Shown here: positions 34,761-46,383 of the stretch, one piece after another | How the letters are laid out: each line of letters opens with the position of its first letter | Position numbering within the stretch: position 1 is the stretch's first letter | From: Apricaphanius iberus | Lineage: Eukaryota; Chordata; Actinopteri; Cyprinodontiformes; Aphaniidae | NCBI GenBank assembly: GCA_028564705.1 | Contig: JAPXFQ010001768.1 | Coordinates: 620,001-684,000 of the forward strand | Length of the DNA: 64,000 bases | Direction: 5' to 3' | Program-made: the position numbers and the translations under genes | Notes under the pieces: generated by a model | Told to the model about the DNA's origin: nothing | What the model saw: only the letters and a program-made list of their open reading frames with translations | Databases searched by the model: none

Positions 34761-35240
34761 CACATTAACAGATACATTTTATCCAAAGTATCACATTAAA
34801 GCAGGGGTCCAGATAATCATCTTGCAATAACTTATTGCTGTGTTGTCAGTTTGGGTTTACAGGACAGTGAGGTACGAAAGTATTTCACAATTATTCACAA
34901 GAATTTCACTGGTCCACACGAGAATGCGGTTTATCAGTTTCTAGATAGTTCAGTCTAGGCAAGGCAAGGCAAGGCAATTTTATTTCATTAGCACACTTTC
35001 AACACAAGGCAATTCAAGGTGCTTTACATGATTCAGTGAAAATGAAACCACATGATTACAAAGCATATAAGTTTAACAGTAATCAATCAGTAAGAAAAGA
35101 AAATGTAATGAACAAATTTATGTAATTAATACACAATTACTAAAAAAATATTTAAGGAACAAATGTATGCAATTAAAACAGATTAAAACAGATAAAACAC
35201 AATCAGGTAAACAAAACAAAAAGTGATCAGAAAGCGAAAT

Positions 35241-35978
35241 TTAAGATTTAAATGCAGCTCTGAATAGTAGAGTTTTTATCTTTGATTTACAAGAGCCTAG
35301 CGATGCAGCGTTATTGCATTTGTCTGGAAGTTTATTCCACATTTGTGGAGCATAGAAGCTGAAAGCTGCCTCTCCCTGTTTAGTTCTTATTCTAGGGACG
35401 ATTAGTAGGCTAGAGTTGGAGGACCTGATTGGTCTGCTAGGTTGATATAGTGACAGAATATCTTCAATGTACTTTGGTGCTAAACCGTTCAGTGATTTAT
35501 AAACTAGTAGGAGTATTTTAAAGTCTATTCTCTGAGTTACAGGGAGCCAAGGTAAGGACTTTAGAACTGGGTTGATGTGTTCTACTTTCCTGGTTCTAGT
35601 GAGAACACGAGCAGCAGCGTTCTGGATCAGCTGCAGCTGTCTGATATATTTTTTAGGTAGACCTGTGAAGACGATGTTGCAGTAATCAATCCGACTAAAG
35701 ATAAACGCATGGATCCATTTTTCAAGGTCCTTCTGTGACATCAATCCTTTAATCCTAGAAATGTTCCTCAGGTGATAGAAAGCTGACCTTGTTATTGCCT
35801 TTATATGACCCTGATGGTTCAGGTCTGAGTCCATTATTACACCTAGATTACGAGCCTGATGAGTAGTTTTTAGTTGTATTAGCTGAAGCTGTGTGCTGAC
35901 TTTGGATCGTTCCTCCTTAGGTCCAAAAATAATTACTTCTGTTTTGTTTCTGTTTAGCTGGAGAAAGTTATGGGACAT
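35241..35978 (-). pseudogene. L2 reverse transcriptase C-terminal half
   Basis: The 245-residue frame contains [60 protein letters not shown] and [20 protein letters not shown], the RT thumb and C-terminal part of L2. It ends with a natural stop. The YADD region is just upstream in another frame and reads YAND. Confidence 0.85.
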
Positions 35979-36007
35979 CCAGTCGCTGATTTGTTCAATG
36001 CATTTAT

Positions 36008-36589
36008 TTAAGGTCTGGATAGAATCAAAGTCACCTGGTGATAATGTAATGTATAGCTGTGTGTCGTTTGCATAGTTATGGTATTGTCTAGGTTATTTTT
36101 CTTTAATAGGGGTTTGATAAATGCTGTTTTGAGGGCCTGGGGGAAGACAGCTGACTGGAGGGATGCGTTAACTATTTGCATCAGATCCAACTTAATCACA
36201 GAGAGAACTTTCTTTAAAAAAGGTGTGGGTAAGATATCGAGGCAGCAAGAGGAGGAGTTCAGCTGTTTAATAATTTCATCAAGATGTGATTGATTTAGTT
36301 TTTTGAAATCAGACATCTTATCTGCATTATTTTTAAGTGGGAATGATAATGTTGGTGGGTTGGTTGCTGCTTTACAGATTGACCTAATTTCTAGATTCTT
36401 TTCAGTGAAGAAGTTGGCAAATTCACTACAGGAACTAGTGGAGTGTAGCTCAGGAGCTGCTGTCACTGGAGGATTGGTTAGTCTTTCAACTGCTGCAAAT
36501 AGAGTCCGAGTGTTATTAATGTCTCTGTTAATGATTTCAGAGAAGAACAATTCCCTTGCAATTTTCAAGGTTAAGTTATATTTGTTCAA
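36008..36589 (-). pseudogene. L2 linker and RT N-terminus joined to the YADD region by deletion
   Basis: The 193-residue frame contains ARELFFSEIINRDINNTRTL, CCLDILPTPFLKKVLSVIKL and [11 protein letters not shown], then, in a shifted frame, the YAND-containing region. About 160 codons of catalytic core (motifs A and B) expected at the junction near 36083 are missing. Confidence 0.75.
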
Positions 36590-36816
36590 ACTGTTTTTGT
36601 GGATCTCATAGTGAACCTGGAGTTGAGTTTTCCTCCATTTTCTTTCGGCCTGATGGCACTCCCTTTTTCTGCTGCGTACTAGAGGATTGCTGGTCCATGG
36701 AGACTTGTTTCTACCTGAGACTACTATTACTTTAATTGGAGCAATGGTATTAATGATGTCTGAGAGTTTAGAGAAAAAGTTATCTACCAGGTTGTTAACA
36801 GATTGTGTGTTGGGTC

Positions 36817-36818
<2 letters not shown>

Positions 36819-36858
<40 letters not shown>
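36819..36858. repeat. 40-base G homopolymer
   Basis: An unbroken G run lies within the linker region of the L2 copy (poly-C in the LINE sense). Its length is likely unstable and may be misassembled. Confidence 0.9.
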
Positions 36859-36860
<2 letters not shown>

Positions 36861-36988
36861 GGGTAGAGCAGTAAATTTGTTTAAGGATTTCAGCAGAGCT
36901 GTCAACAAGGGAGCATTTTCTTACTATGGTGTCATTTTGATTAGATGGTTTAGCAGGGATTATGCTTTCAAAGAAGATGCAGAAGTGG

Positions 36989-37616
36989 TCAGATAATGCA
37001 AACTCCAATTTTTAGTCCTTTGATTAAGACTAAAGTGTGACCTTGTTTGTGTGTCAGCTGTGTGACATGCTGGGCTAGACCAAAGTTTAGGAGAGTATCA
37101 CTTAGTATTTTAGTCTGTCTATCCTGGGGGTTGTCAGTATGAATGTTCAGATCCCCGACAATAATTACTTTGTCATATTCCATACATATTAAAGAAAGAA
37201 GGTCATTGAGATCGTTAAGAAAGTTTGAGCTCGCTTTGGGTGGTTTGTACATATTTATGACTAAGACTTTGTTTGGTTCTTTTATCTCTGTAGCAAGGTA
37301 TTCGAAGGAGTGAAATGTACCCAGAAGTATCTTTTTAAAGTTCAGTGTATTTTTAAAAATAGTTCCCAGACCGCCCCCCCTTCTTTGTTGCCTGTTTTCA
37401 TTTAGAAAGCTGTAGTTAGGTGGTGTGGCAAGTTTCAGACAAAAACATAGCCTTTACATTGTGATTGGTAATAAGGTCATTAATTAAAAAAGTTTTATTT
37501 GATAGGGAACGGACATTGAGTAATGCCAATTTAAGAGATTCATTGGTAGTTTTTAAGTTATTCTGACAGGCAATATTTATGAGATTTGACATGATGTGTG
37601 ATGCCTGAAACATCAC
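36989..37616 (-). pseudogene. L2 endonuclease domain, broken
   Basis: Two minus-strand frames show the domain start (LKLALLNVRSLSNKTFLIND, then FLSETCHTT where ETWL is usual) and the middle (KVIIVGDLNIHTDNPQDRQT, then HVTQLTHKQGHTL). GDLNIH is the catalytic Asp-Asn strand. The C-terminal SDH motif was not seen in frame. Stops and frameshifts split the domain. Confidence 0.75.
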
Positions 37617-37900
37617 ACATCAGTCATCTGCAATGGTGGGAGGGCAGAATCGTCATGTCCAGTTGATCTGAGTGAGAACCTTGGGGTCAGTTGCGTTCCT
37701 TTAATGATCTGATCCTGTAGTTTTTTGCAGAATTCAATCGGTGAGCCTAGTTTTGCTGAGTCATCATTATCGTTGTCAGAGGTCTGTGATAGGCTGAATG
37801 CCCCATCTAATGGTCTATTATTATCAGCACGCTGAGCTGAGGCGCTGACCTTCGGCTATGGACTCTCCCCTTTGGTTAATTTCGAAACTGTCTTTAAATA

Positions 37901-40321
37901 CAGGAAGGTAATATGAATATTCTCATATTTTAAATATTTATCTAACAAAAATAGTTTGTATGTATGTATGTATGTGGGGGACCAAAAACAAACCATCACA
38001 TGTGTTCGGAGCTATAATATATTGGAGAAAATAATTATTTGGTCCTCTTGAGATGTGACAAATAATTTAACCAATATGGATAAAAGGGTAAATGTCTAAA
38101 ACAACAGGTGAAGATTTGACAATCTCATCTGACTGATTACAGATTTTTTCACTTTGCTACTATTTTCTGAACTTTGATGTAATTTTTCACAACTCTAGAC
38201 ACTAAATTCAAAACAGTTATCACTTGTAACACAGGATGCCTAATACTCATACTGCATTGTGCATTCACATCTTTAAAGAAATCTTGCACTTGCACAGTCA
38301 TTGGTTCAAAAAACAAATTTACCTTTAAAGTACCATTGAAACATAACTACAGATCATCCACACACAGGTGACTCATAGTTTCACAGTTATTGTTCGTACA
38401 ACCATTAAATATTGTACAACAAAATAGCTGATACAGATTTCTTATGGTACTAGATGTACAGTAAATGCATCTCTGTAAAAGTACTGCAGTACTAGAGAGA
38501 ATACTACAGAAACAGTGGAATCATTGAACAAGGTGTGTAAAATATTGATGCAATACTGCAGTACAATCACAACGTAGGTTTATTTGAATGAAAGCAAAAA
38601 TAATCAGCTATGATATACAGTATGATAAAATATTAGGCTACATCAGTGCATATTGTAGTCTAATGGTTCAAGCGCCAAGCTATTTGGTGACAATGGATCT
38701 TGTTACAGTATCTTGAACCTTTCAGGATTTAAACATGGAAGATTGTCTGTTTCCTTACAACTGTGCATTAAGAGTAATGCAACAGTTACCTATCATTTTG
38801 AGCAGTTGTACCAATTGATAGATCACTGTAAGGAAATTAATGTAAACTCATTTTAAATGTTATGTTTGAGCTACCTTTTGAAATAGAAGTAATTTTTGTT
38901 GAATGAACAAATGAGCTAAATTTTATGTGCGTTGTATCCAGTCAATTTAGAAAGGGGTTAGATGTTTGAAAAATGTACTTTGTGTCTTTTGATCTTTGGT
39001 TGTAAGTTTTTTCTCTTTTTTGTCTGGAGACATGAAAAATTACATAATGGTTCTGAAAATAGTAGCAAAGTGATTGAAAAAAAAACTGCAGGTCTAATGT
39101 TCAGACATCATTGGATTTTCATGAAAGTTTGTCTGGAAAGATCTCAACCTAATCTGATTAATGGAGAAAATGTATTTTATATTGTTCTAACACCAAATTA
39201 AATCAATGGATGAAGATGAATCATGGAATACCATACCTGGCCTCCAGAAATCCATCTTTCAGTAAATATAGGGAACTGAAGCTTTGAGTTATCAAGTGGC
39301 ACCTAAGAAACCTGTCTCTGTGACTTTATATACTTGCCAAGAACAATTTCTTCATCAAACTTTAATTTTTTTCCAAAACCTGGGAATAAAATATATAGTC
39401 CACCTAATGAGATTTACATCATATTTTTATCTATGTTTTATGTGCTTGATATTCTGTCACTTTATAACCAAATTAAACTACCATATTTTTTGAAAATAGG
39501 CAGTTGTTCCTACTGTAGTACAACAGTGTCAACTCCAATTGGGACAGTAGTGTCTTGTGTCTGTTTCAACACTTGCATATAAATGGCCAAATAACTATTT
39601 ATTTCACCACTTGTTTTAATAATGAACAACAATGGAAAAATTGATAAACTGAAAGATTAATAATCAGGTGTTTTAATTCTACTCAATATTTTGATTTCAG
39701 CTGGTTGAAGTTTATCATTACTAAATATATTTAATTAATTTTTTACAGCTTTTCAAACCTTATTCCTCCAAATTAACAACAGTCAATCTTTGTGGGAGGA
39801 TTTTTACTGGAGTGAATTTAAACTTTTTTTCCATATAGCCTATTACATTTCCAATTAAAGCAACAGAAAATGTTATTAGCCTATAATTGTTGTTTACCTC
39901 TTGGTATGTACAACTTTTTATTTTGAAACTCCATCTGTAATAACAGACAGCTACATAATATGTAGATTTCTACAGGATTAGTCAATATTGCAGTAGTTAT
40001 TAGAAGCTATTTGGTGAATACTGCAATTAAACAGTTTTGTAATGGTTAATTATGAGTGTTGACTGCTCTCTGGTGGGGCTCAATCATAATTACAGATTTT
40101 TTCATAACGTTCCTATCAGATTTTTTGTTTGTCTTTTATTGTTCCAAATTTTCACTTTCATCAGGCTACTCAATTCAGCTTTAATAACTATTGAATCAAA
40201 GTCAGTGCAGGGTTTCATGCAGTCTAAAAAGAAACATATTTTATATGTAAAGAATTTAACATTGCATCCATCTTTTACCATTAAAAACTGTCTTCATTTC
40301 AACCATGATGAAGTGGAAGTG
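37901..40321. other. AT-rich sequence, nothing firmly recognised
   Basis: Frames of up to 82 codons have no known motif. Sequence around 38140-38880 (repeated TACAGTA-like words) resembles the style of the mariner-type elements at 9.4-14 kb, but no matching ends were found. A short GTAT repeat lies near 37960. Confidence 0.35.
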
Positions 40322-40755
40322 GTTGAGGAGTACAGATACCTTCTTCTTCAAGATCTTCTACAAGTCTGTGTAGGAGAGTGTCATCTCTTTGTCCATCATC
40401 TGTTGGGGTGACAGCATCAGAGCCAGGGACTTAAAATGGCTCAACAACCTGATGAAGAAGGCTGGTTCTGTTCTGGGGACACCGGTGCAACAACTGGAGA
40501 TACTGATGCAAAGAAGGATTCTTCATAAAATTAAAGATTATGGACAACCCTGAGCATCCTCTTCATGAGACTATCCTACAGCAACAAAGTATCTTCAATC
40601 GGAGGCTTCTTCAGTTTTGCTGCAACACAGAACGTTACAGGAAATCCTTTCTCCCCACAGCCGTCATGGTCTACAACAACTCCTTGAAAAATGAATTAGC
40701 AATGAGCTACAGCAACCCTTAATTTCCCTCTGGGATCAATAAAGTATTTTTGAAA
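40322..40755 (+). pseudogene. LINE C-terminal end and 3' tail
   Basis: The plus strand encodes, with frameshifts, the same C-terminal region as 562-1072 on the minus strand: LFVHHLLG, then LQQQSIFNRRLLQFCCNTER and YRKSFLPTAVMVYNNSLKN. The tail CTCTGGGATCAATAAAGTAT at 40727-40746 marks the 3' end. It is a 5'-truncated insertion in opposite orientation to the first copy. Confidence 0.8.
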
Positions 40756-41239
40756 TAAATTGAATGATATGTCAGAATAGTATTTGTTTTAGTCATAAAC
40801 TGGTCAACATACCTGAAAAGACTGCTAGCTTTCATCAAAGCTCCAGACTAAGTAGAGAAGGGCCACAGCTCCCTCTGTGTCCACCAGAGGAACGAAATAC
40901 TCCACACAAAATACAAAAATTTGAGTTTGTAGAGCTGCAACTACTTTCTGGCTTCTGTTTGTTTGATCACTTTTGGATCAAGTTTAAACATTTTTATCTT
41001 GGTGTATCTAAAGTAATGTTACACATTTTCAAAACTAGATTTTTTTTATTTTTAAATATGCTAAATCAGTTATTTGAAGGCAACATTGGCTGATCTTATT
41101 TCATAACAAATCAAAGTTGTCAAGAAAATTAAAAAATGTGCCAAATAGGAGTAGGTAAAATAAAAAAAACCCCATAATCCTCCTTTTTTACAATATATAG
41201 CAATAATTTATAATATATCTCAAATATAATATTACTGTG
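40756..41239. other. no recognised feature
   Basis: A 109-codon frame at 40764-41093 has no motif I recognise. Confidence 0.4.
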
Positions 41240-41261
41240 TGGAGAGGTAGCAGTAGAGTTT

Positions 41262-41681
41262 TTGACTACGTTCTTCAACAAGACCTTGAAGACTGAGAAG
41301 ATACCTGAGGAATGGAGGAAAAGTGTTCTAGTGGCAATCTTTAAGAACAAGGGAGATGTACACAACTGTGGCAATAACAGAGGAATAAAGTTAATGAGTT
41401 ATACAATGAATGTGTGGGAAAAAGTGGTGGAAGCTAGGCTCCGGTCAGAAGTGAGCATTTGTAAGAAGTAGTATGGTTTCGTGCCAAGAAAGAGTACTAC
41501 AGATGCAATTTTTGCTTTAAGGATACTGATGGAAAAGTACAGAGATGGTCAAAGGGAGCTGCATTGTGTCTTTGTAGATTTAGAGAAAGCGTATGACAGG
41601 GTGCCAAGAGAAGAGCTGTGGTTTTACAGGAGGCAGTCTGGAGTGGCAGAGAAGTATGTTAGAGTGGTGCAGGACATGTAA
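41262..41681 (+). pseudogene. RTE-like reverse transcriptase core with two stops
   Basis: The frame reads IPEEWRKSVLVAIFKNKGDV, CGNNRGIKLMSYTMNVWEKV, then a stop in place of a Gln codon near 41469, then YGFVPRKSTTDAIFALRILM and HCVFVDLEKAYDRVPREEL (motif A, catalytic Asp in VDLEKAYD). A second stop replaces the Tyr of DMYES. The family is clear from these motifs; the copy is dead. Confidence 0.85.
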
Positions 41682-41702
41682 GAGAGCTGTGAGACAGCAG
41701 TG

Positions 41703-42469
41703 TCAAGTTTTTTAAAGGTCTCTTCAGCTCCTGCCTAAACTTGAAAAAGGCCTGACTTCAAAAAAACGGACGCTGGAACAACTCAACTCCATTTGCAACA
41801 TTTGTCTTTATTGTTCTTTTCTTTTGTTTCTTAGATGTGTTTCATTTTGAACAGTTTGAACAGTTTGAACAGTTTGACGAATGCAAAGTAGGTTGTTAAC
41901 CTACACCAGAAAACAATACATGCATTAGACATTAAAGATTACTTTTACCTTTAAAACTCATGTTTAGATTGTTTTTAAATCACATTGACCATGCAATTTT
42001 ACATGTATTTTAAACATATACTGAAGTTATGTAATGAATTAAATCAAGATGTTAAATATATTAACATATTTTAAACAATGTTAAACAAATGTTTTAAATT
42101 AAATTTAACGTAGTTGAACCAATATTTTAATGAATGATTAAGCTAAACTAAATCAAACAATACTTTTAACCAACTCCTTTAACTTATATTCAGTGAAACT
42201 AAGAGACTAAACAAACCATGCAAATAAAGCATAATTATACCTTTAACCAAAGACTGAATCATCAACAAAACATTCAATCTGAAGAATGATGCAGATGAAT
42301 CATCTATGCATGAGGTAATATTGTCCATAAATGTAAAGAAATGTAAATAAATGTGAGGGGAATTAAAGGAATGAGCAGGAGAAGGAGCGGGAGCGCTTGT
42401 TTTGTTGTCAGCTGCATTCTAGCCGGGTGGGCAGTTCACTTTCCTGAATTCCTGGTTGAACATTACAAT
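41703..42469. mobile_element. 767-bp insertion with CAGTG target duplication
   Basis: The RTE coding sequence is interrupted between 41702 and 42470, and CAGTG flanks the insert on both sides (41698-41702, 42470-42474). The insert has no open frame or clear inverted repeats. It begins TCAAGTTTTTTAAAGG and includes three GAACAGTTT repeats near 41850. A five-base duplication would suit a solo LTR, but the TG/CA ends are ambiguous because of the repeated flank. Confidence 0.6.
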
Positions 42470-42735
42470 CAGTGAGGTGTGCTGTAGGAGTGACAGAGGA
42501 GTTCAAGTGGAGGTGGGACTGCATCAATGATAAGCTCTGACGGTACAAAGCAATGGAGAGTTTTGAAAAAAGGTGAAGAAGTTCTTGCAAGCTAGTTGGA
42601 ACGGGTGGAGAAAAGTGTCAAGTGTGATGTGTGATAAAAAGGTTTTGAGCAAGAATGAAGGGAAAGGCTTAGAAGACAGTTGTGAGACCAGTGAAGTTGT
42701 ACAGTCTAGAGACAGAACTAGAGGTTGCAAGAACC

Positions 42736-43190
42736 CTCGTTGTAAGCTGGTGGACCAGATTTGTTCCTGAATGGAAGCTTCTACCTCTCTCTGTGGTTCG
42801 GACCCTCACTCCGGATACCATCCACGACAAGTTGGTTGTCACCGACCCAGCCATTCAGAATCCCAGCGGATCCGCCAATCTTCATTGTTCTTGGACTGAG
42901 TCTCCTTCGAAGTCCACTCAGGTCAGCCTCCTCCCTCTCCTCCTGGAAAAGATTCACCATACTAACCTCTGTCGCCACTCCTCACTGCCGCCTGCTTGTC
43001 CACCCTACAACAATCCACCTACAAGAAAGAAAAAGAAAAGGATAGATGCCATCAGGATCTCAAACACCCAGCCCCAGCCAACCGCAGCCACTGTCTACCT
43101 ATTTACCTCTTCCAAGCAAATGTAACCAGGTTCTGCTTCACTGCTGCTATATGTCAGTCCAAATAAACCCCTTGAGTCTGCGTTGTGTTG
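42736..43190 (+). mobile_element. possible LTR fragment
   Basis: A C-rich stretch unlike its AT-rich surroundings ends in CAAATAAACCCCTTGAGTCT, which resembles the R region of fish LTRs. No matching second LTR was found. Weak call. Confidence 0.3.
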
Positions 43191-43304
43191 GTGTGAAATG
43201 GAAGACAAGGAATTTTCTTGCTGGTCATTGGCAATTTATTTCCTGAATTGGAACATAACTGTGTCGAGTCAGTGCATACGGCTCCTCACACACAGCTCTG
43301 TACA

Positions 43305-43680
43305 GCAGACTCTGATGTAGCCATTACAGACTGGCAGTGATTGCTATTTTCTTATTAAATGCAACAGAACAAAATAGAAAATGATGTCCCTGAATGAGGG
43401 CTGCACGGTGTAACAGTGGTTAGCACTGTTGCCTTGCAGCAAGAAGGTTGTGGGTTTGTATCCCGGCCCAGCCCTGTACAGCCGACTATAACAAAACCTC
43501 CTGTTAGGATAGCAGTATTTTACAATGGAAAAACAAATAAACTAAGTACCCAATACAGTCTGTGTCTGATAGTTGATTAAACAAGTTTTACAAATCAATA
43601 ATACATTTCTAAACCACGTTGTACAGAACACAACTCACCTCTGATGAAGCCATTACAGACTGCCAGTGATTGCTGCTGCC
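43305..43680. repeat. direct repeat flanking the SINE head
   Basis: GCCATTACAGACTGGCAGTG at about 43319 recurs with one change at about 43648. The surrounding 40 bp also match. Confidence 0.6.
43403..43478 (+). mobile_element. SINE head (tRNA-like), truncated
   Basis: GGCTGCACGGTG starts a tRNA-like unit with box A-like TGGTTAGCACTG and box B-like GGGTTTGTATCCC (43452-43464). It is the head of the SINE family at 19150-19478, cut short soon after box B. It is not a functional tRNA: the body does not fold as a cloverleaf by eye. Confidence 0.6.
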
Positions 43681-44150
43681 ACCTTCACATAAACGACCAC
43701 ACCAAGGGATGGGGGCGCTGTTTCCCCGTTTTATAACCATTTAGGGCAAGTGGAATGAAACCATATAAACTCTGTTACACAAACTCACTCCAAGTAAGAC
43801 CTCTAAAACTCCATTTCATAATTGACCTGAAAAAGAAAACAATCCTGAATCTACTTCAATCTTTTTCCATCTACCTGTTCTCTTTCCAGCCCAGTCAGAC
43901 TCCCTGTTGCAGCTACCTGTCATTCTGTTGTTGCTAATCCTTGTTTGTAAAATAAACCTTTTAAAAACTGTCATTCTCTTACTGAAATTGTTGCTTCAAC
44001 CTGCAAACATGTCAAATGGAGACAAATTATTCGCTGTGTCGAGTTCTGAGGGGAAAAACCAAGACAATAAGACTCTGTGGAGTACTAAATATTCTCTAAT
44101 CATTCAGTGGTACACAGCAGCTGTTGTTATGGTTACAGCTAACACTATAT
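43681..44150. other. no recognised gene
   Basis: A stretch near 43880-43985 with AAAATAAACCTTTT looks like a polyadenylation region of some retroelement. Nothing else was assigned. Confidence 0.35.
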
Positions 44151-45662
44151 GAAGAGCTCTTTTCCAAAACGCGATAAACGGCATGAAAAAAAGTTTGTCA
44201 TGTCATTTTACTGTGTACTGAGCCTATTCGCTGCTCCATCAACGTTTCGTGCCAAATCGTTATATTTCCTTGTTAAAATCTATAGGTACAAGATGCAGTT
44301 TTTTTACAAACCGCCATAAGCGCCAAACCAAATAGCCTAAAGAAGAATAAAAAATAAAATCTGTTCTATTTTTATTTTGCCAAGGAAGGTGCTATGAGTT
44401 ACAGTTTCCTCATTTCAGTCAGTAAAATCCATCACCTTTTGGTGAAATTCCCCATCTTGAATCCAAAATAGTTTAACTACATGATTCGTATGTCTGATGA
44501 GGGAAACAATCAGCTGTAATTAGTGACGCAAAAAAGAGCAGCAAGTCTTCAGAACAGTCTTTATGTGACTGATAAAAGCTGTAGTTTCAGTTACTTTTTA
44601 AATCTTCTGAGATATTTAGAATTAAAAACAGTTTGAACCAACCTGAAGTCTAGTTTCCTTTCCTTTTGGCTGCAGGATGGTAACTTCAGTGGATCAAGGT
44701 TTTTTTCTTTTTCTTCCAGCTCTGTGTTTTGGCAGAAAACAAAGTTACAGGAGAACCAAGACCTGCTGAGAAGGGCCGTATCCAGGAGGTTAATAAAGAG
44801 GGGCTAAAAGGGGGCCAGGGTGGGTCTGGGACTCTAGCATCATGGCCATTTTCAATGTCTGCCTAATTCTGAGGTCTCAAGGTTGGCAACTATGCTGAAC
44901 ATTGCAGGCCTGGTTGATGAAGAGTGATCCATCCTAGTGGCTCTCTCTCTCTGAAATTGATGGATTCATTAGCCTGGGTTCCAGCCGAAGTCTTGCCCAC
45001 AACATGGTCTGGAAGTTCGGTCTGGCTTTCCTTCATTGAGGAGCAATTATGCCCGAACAATATCTGTTCAGACCAATCAAATCTGGCTTACGATTTGACG
45101 ATGATTGACAGGTGAACAACAGTAACATAATCAATCACATCACCAAAGAGCGCCTGGGTTGAATTTGTTCACAACAATGATGGCTGCTGCTGGAGAACTG
45201 AGATATGTAGATTCTGCCATCGACTCTGTTCTAGAAGATATCGACAGCGCATTCATTTTAAAAGAGGAATTTTAAGAGAGGAAGTCCGTTGCGCTGCATA
45301 GCAACGTGACAGACTTCCATTGCTCTGATTGGTTATAAGTTTATCCAGTTGAGTGCAGAGGCATTTTTTTCCTGGTTAGGTTAAAACACGCCCCATAATC
45401 ACAGCGCAGTGGAGCAGTATCAGACACACATTCTGATTAGAATCGAGTATGGCTACGTCAGGCTATGAATTTATAGCGTTTTGAAAAAAATGGATGGATT
45501 TATAGTGTTTGAAGTAAAAATTAAATTAACATGTTCTGAGGCAAAAAAACAGTTTACCAGGATAAATTGAATATTCACAAAATGTGTGGGTCTAGGTAAA
45601 AAAATATAATTTTCCTGAAAACTATTGAAATGGATTTATAGTGTTTTGGAAAAGAGCTCTTC
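44151..45662. mobile_element. 1.5-kb inverted-repeat element, ATAT flanks
   Basis: The left end GAAGAGCTCTTTTCCAAAAC and right end GTTTTGGAAAAGAGCTCTTC are perfect inverted repeats, flanked on both sides by ATAT. The superfamily is unclear (AT-target ISL2EU-like or other). A second inverted-repeat element (44969-45466) lies inside. No transposase frame was found. Confidence 0.75.
44969..45466 (+). mobile_element. nested MITE with a first-exon-like reading frame
   Basis: Ends are AGCCTGGGTTCCAGCCGAA on the left and, on the other strand, AGCCTGACGTAGCCATACTC on the right. Inside, ATGATGGCTGCTGCTGGAG at 45177 opens a short frame, AAGELRYVDSAIDSVLEDID, ending in FILKEEF before a stop. It looks like a truncated first exon of a larger transposon-borne protein; from memory similar starts precede a RecQ-like helicase in fish elements, which is uncertain. 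Confidence 0.55.
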
Positions 45663-45689
45663 ATATGTTGTCTCTCAAGTCATCAGTGA

Positions 45690-45890
45690 AGTAATATCAT
45701 TTTCATCTCAAGCTAATAATTACCCAGGTGGTGGGAGACAGAAGGACTCTGGCCAAAATAACATCACTGATGGACAGAGCCCCCACCCCCCACAACCCCC
45801 CCACCACTTCCTCCCTGCAGCTGTCAGATTGTACAATCAGAACTGCTACCAACAAAAATAGATGTTTACATCAGCACTGTAAATTGCACT
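45690..45890 (+). pseudogene. LINE C-terminal end fragment
   Basis: The frame contains PPHHFLPAAVRLYNQNCYQQ, matching the FLPxAxxLYN end of LINE reverse transcriptases, followed by a stop. It starts directly beside the inverted-repeat element. Confidence 0.55.
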
Positions 45891-46383
45891 AATTAGCCAA
45901 ACAGCACCATGACTGCTATAACTTGCACATTATTTTTTCTCAGTTTATATATACTAACTTTTTGATTAACAGTACAATACACCATCTCTACATATTTCTG
46001 AATGTTTTTAATTATTAAAACATATTTCAGTATCCTGCTCTGTTGCACATTACATTCTGGGTTCACCACTTTATCTGTACTTAACCTAATAACTGTACTC
46101 TACTCTTTTTATGTAACTTTTGTACATGATCTAAATATTTTTGTGTACATTTATGTGTGGGTTTCTGTTCTGTGTTCTCTATGATAAAATGTTACCGTTG
46201 GTGTTATACAGTATTAATTTGTCCTGAAATTTAACTTTTATTCTGTAGTTAATGTTGGACCACGAAGTGAAACGGCTTGTTTCTCTATAAACCCGCCTCC
46301 TGCAACAGTGCTAAACTTAATCATAAACAGTATTCTCACAAGAATTTGAAAATCACAAAGCACCTCAATGAAACTCTGTTATA
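45891..46383. other. AT-rich, likely LINE 3' region or unassigned
   Basis: No motif beyond the adjacent LINE end was recognised. Confidence 0.35.

Larger units (their letters stand above)
34936..37900 (-). mobile_element. L2-like LINE, long copy with catalytic core deleted
   Basis: The 3' tail at 34957-34980 is a run of CAAGG units before TTTTATTTCATTAGC. Moving 5' on the minus strand come the 3' untranslated region, RT C-terminus (35241-35978), a YAND remnant of the YADD box (about 36060-36070), the N-terminal RT and linker (36090-36760), a poly-C tract, the endonuclease (36989-37616) and some 5' sequence. RT motifs A and B are missing because KKNNLDN is fused directly to the region before YAND. 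The copy cannot encode an active enzyme. It is the longest member of this L2 family here and matches the copy at 3310-5210. Confidence 0.85.
41240..42735 (+). mobile_element. RTE-like LINE fragment split by a 767-bp insertion
   Basis: The RT core at 41262-41697 continues at 42475: the left part ends ESCETAV and the right part begins AVGVTEEFK in frame, as in RTE-type elements. The C-terminal segment around 42590-42720 (WRKVSSVMCDKKV, RPVKLYSLET, ELEVA) is decayed. Both ends of the LINE are missing. Confidence 0.75.

Noticed and set aside
43403..43478. A tRNA gene
   Set aside because: Box A and B-like motifs are present but the same unit occurs as a longer dispersed SINE at two other places and no cloverleaf is apparent.
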